A program made the translations under genes and the position numbers. The notes below the pieces were generated by a model. The model saw nothing but the letters and a program-made list of their open reading frames with translations, was not told where the DNA came from and searched no databases. From contig NZ_JAHFUW010000038.1 in NCBI RefSeq assembly GCF_023264855.1, positions 1 through 44,408 on the forward strand: a stretch of 44,408 bases of DNA, given 5' to 3'. This stretch comes from Herbiconiux sp. Its GTDB lineage: Bacteria > Actinomycetota > Actinomycetes > Actinomycetales > Microbacteriaceae. Every line of letters starts with the position of its first letter. Position 1 is the stretch's first letter. Below are positions 42,665 through 44,408 of the stretch, piece by piece.

Positions 42665-43746
42665 CCGACGCCCCCACCGTCATCCCGATCACGGGCGACG
42701 ACGGCTACGACGTGCTGATCGGCCGCGGCATCCTCGACCGCGTGGCCGACGGCCTCCCCGCAGGCGTGAACAAGGTGCTGGTCGTGCATCCGCCCACCCT
42801 GGGCGCCCGCGCCGCCGAGCTGCGCGAGAGCCTGCTGGGCCTCGGCCGTTTCGACGTGCTGCTGGCCGAGGTTCCGGATGCCGAGGCCGGCAAACGGGTG
42901 GAGGTCGCCGCTTTCTGCTGGCAGGTGATGGGCCAGGCCGACTTCACCCGCACCGACGCCGTGATCGGCTTCGGCGGGGGAGCGGTCACCGACCTCGCCG
43001 GCTTCGTCGCCGCCACCTGGCTGCGCGGCGTGACGCTGGTTCAGGTGCCGTCGACACTGCTCGGGATGGTCGACGCCTCGGTGGGAGGCAAGACCGGCAT
43101 CAATACGAACGAGGGCAAGAACCTCGTCGGGGCGTTCTACGCGCCGTCGCTGGTGGTGGCCGATCTCGATCTGCTGACCAGCCTGGCGAAGAACGAGATC
43201 CTGGCGGGCTTCGGCGAGGTCGTGAAGTGCGGTTTCATCGCCGAGCCCGAGATCCTCGACATCATCGAGGCCGACGTGGAGCGGGCGACCGATCCCGCAT
43301 CGGAGGAGATGCAGAGGCTGATCGAGCTCTCGGTGGCGGTCAAGGCCCGCGTCGTCAGCGCCGACTTCAAGGAGGCAGGCCTCCGCGAGATCCTGAACTT
43401 CGGTCACACCCTGGGGCACGCGATCGAGCACGCCGAGCGCTACCAGTGGCGGCACGGCGCAGCGGTCGCCGTGGGCATGATGTTCGCCGCCGAGCTCAGC
43501 CGGCTCACCCGCGGACTCCCCGACGAGCAGGTCGACCGGATGCGCCGCATCCTGGACTCCCTGAGCCTGCCGCACAGCTACCCCGCCGGCCGCTGGCCGA
43601 CGCTGCTGGCCACGATGCAGCGCGACAAGAAGACCCGCGGCGCGATGCTGCGCTTCATCGTGCTCGACGGGCTCGCCCGGCCGAGCGTGCTGCAGGGGCC
43701 GGAGACGTCGCTGCTGTTCGCCGCCTACCAAGAGATCGCGTCCTAG
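42661..43746 (+). CDS. aroB: 3-dehydroquinate synthase
   Basis: Converts DAHP to 3-dehydroquinate using NAD+ and a divalent metal. The 361-residue sequence has IGFGGGAVTDLAGFVAATW, VPSTLLGMVDASVGGKTGIN, ILAGFGEVVKCGFI and LNFGHTLGHAIEH, which contains a metal-binding histidine. The ATG at 42661 is chosen over a longer upstream frame because it overlaps the aroK stop and begins the conserved protein. Confidence 0.96.
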   Translation: MTDAPTVIPITGDDGYDVLIGRGILDRVADGLPAGVNKVLVVHPPTLGARAAELRESLLGLGRFDVLLAEVPDAEAGKRVEVAAFCWQVMGQADFTRTDAVIGFGGGAVTDLAGFVAATWLRGVTLVQVPSTLLGMVDASVGGKTGINTNEGKNLVGAFYAPSLVVADLDLLTSLAKNEILAGFGEVVKCGFIAEPEILDIIEADVERATDPASEEMQRLIELSVAVKARVVSADFKEAGLREILNFGHTLGHAIEHAERYQWRHGAAVAVGMMFAAELSRLTRGLPDEQVDRMRRILDSLSLPHSYPAGRWPTLLATMQRDKKTRGAMLRFIVLDGLARPSVLQGPETSLLFAAYQEIAS

Positions 43747-43756
43747 GAGGTACCCG

Positions 43757-44221
43757 ATGGCATCCGTCCTCGTACTGAACGGCCCCAACCTGGGCCGGCT
43801 GGGCAGCCGTGAGCCCGACGTCTACGGGTCGCAGGATCTGGAGGCGCTCGGCGAGCTGCTGCGGGTCGACGCCGAGGCGATCCCCTCGCCCGAGCCGATC
43901 CGGATCGACCTGCGCCAGACCAACGACGAGGCCGAGTTGATCTCATGGCTCTACGAGGCCGTCGACACCAAGACGCCGGTCATCCTGAACCCGGCCGCGT
44001 TCACGCACTACTCGTACGCGCTGCGGGATGCGGCGGCGCTCGTGACCAAGGCCGGCCTGCCGCTGATCGAGGTGCACATCTCGAACCCGCACGCGCGGGA
44101 GACCTTTCGGCACACGAGCGTGATCTCGGGGGTCGCCTCGGGCGTGATCGCCGGGTTCGGCTTCACCTCGTACCGGCTCGCGCTGATCGGGCTGCTGCCC
44201 TTCCTGACGCCCGAAGCCTGA
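43757..44221 (+). CDS. aroQ: Type II 3-dehydroquinate dehydratase
   Basis: Dehydrates 3-dehydroquinate to 3-dehydroshikimate. The 154-residue protein shows [21 protein letters not shown], whose tyrosine is catalytic, [18 protein letters not shown], and [21 protein letters not shown] with the catalytic histidine (each segment shortened). AGGAGG lies seven bases before the ATG. It is the last gene of the aro block. Confidence 0.95.
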   Translation: MASVLVLNGPNLGRLGSREPDVYGSQDLEALGELLRVDAEAIPSPEPIRIDLRQTNDEAELISWLYEAVDTKTPVILNPAAFTHYSYALRDAAALVTKAGLPLIEVHISNPHARETFRHTSVISGVASGVIAGFGFTSYRLALIGLLPFLTPEA

Positions 44222-44226
44222 CCCGG

Positions 44227-44232
44227 TACACT
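44227..44232 (+). promoter_or_regulatory. Probable -10 element for efp
   Basis: TACACT lies 57 bases before the efp ATG, just after the aroQ stop. The -35 is not clear. Confidence 0.4.
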
Positions 44233-44288
44233 CTTTCAGGACCGAAACGCCGGTCTCACCTCATACTTCGAAACGGATCACTTCTTAC

Positions 44289-44408
44289 ATGGCTTCAACG
44301 AACGACATCAAGAACGGCACCGTGCTCGACATCGACGGTCAGCTCTGGAACGTCATCGAGTTCCAGCACGTCAAGCCGGGCAAGGGCGGCGCGTTCGTGC
44401 GCACCAAG
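44289..44408 (+). CDS. efp: Elongation factor P, N-terminal part (3' end outside window)
   Basis: The first 40 residues, [20 protein letters not shown] and [14 protein letters not shown], are those of EF-P, which rescues ribosomes stalled on proline runs. The residue expected at the tip of the modified loop is the lysine of PGKGGAF. The gene runs off the window. aroB-aroQ-efp order is shared with other actinobacteria. Confidence 0.95.
   Translation, partial: MASTNDIKNGTVLDIDGQLWNVIEFQHVKPGKGGAFVRTK

Noticed and set aside
1-44408. CRISPR array, insertion sequence or prophage genes.
   Set aside because: No spaced direct repeats, transposase, integrase or phage structural genes are present.

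Overview
The window is GC-rich chromosomal DNA from an actinobacterium. The gene content and order (thrS-HIT, yebC-ruvCAB-yajC-secDF-rel, rpsD-DUF948-alaS-ruvX-mltG-aroE, aroC-aroK-aroB-aroQ-efp), the non-zinc form of S4, the actinobacterial membrane-anchored cyclophilin and the frequent GGATGC/GCATCC hexamers all suggest Microbacteriaceae. The genus cannot be fixed from sequence alone. Nearly all of the window is coding; no untranslated gap without features exceeds about 200 bases.

Layout. 1-2130: the 3' end of an ammonium transporter gene, an EI24/CysZ-like membrane protein gene, and four tRNA genes (Val-CAC on minus; Gly-GCC, Cys-GCA, Val-GAC on plus). 2161-5264: an alpha/beta-hydrolase-fold protein that lacks the nucleophile serine, then thrS and a HIT-family Ap4A-phosphorylase-like gene. 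5300-10774: a translationally coupled three-gene SMC-like operon, jetA-jetB-jetC (Wadjet/MksFEB type), with no jetD nuclease gene. 10833-19601: yebC, ruvCAB, yajC-secD-secF and bifunctional (p)ppGpp synthase rel. 19588-22428, minus strand: a hypothetical protein, a DUF349 protein and a cyclophilin. 22490-30981: rarA, rpsD with a structured leader, DUF948 and 72-residue membrane proteins, alaS, ruvX, mltG, aroE. 31013-39630, minus strand: an accessory catabolic operon headed by an XRE-cupin regulator. 39726-40850: a divergent Tat-exported protein. 40901-44408: aroC, aroK, aroB, aroQ and the start of efp.

Two blocks look accessory. The jetABC operon lies between the HIT gene and yebC, where M. 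tuberculosis carries pgsA, pimA and pdxST-type genes. The catabolic operon (MHS permease, flavoprotein, family III CoA transferase, enoyl-CoA hydratase, DHDPS-family enzyme, SDR, aldehyde dehydrogenase) lies between aroE and aroC and splits an otherwise compact shikimate operon. Seven of its genes form one coupled unit whose regulator gene sits first, behind an AT-rich palindromic promoter. The last two catalytic steps resemble the conversion of a 2-keto-3-deoxy acid or hydroxyproline intermediate to 2-oxoglutarate through its semialdehyde, but the starting substrate is unknown.

Regulatory signals seen directly include five genes with a TANNNT hexamer exactly six bases before the ATG (likely leaderless mRNAs), a branched RNA leader upstream of rpsD, a possible upstream reading frame before yajC, and several perfect hairpin terminators.
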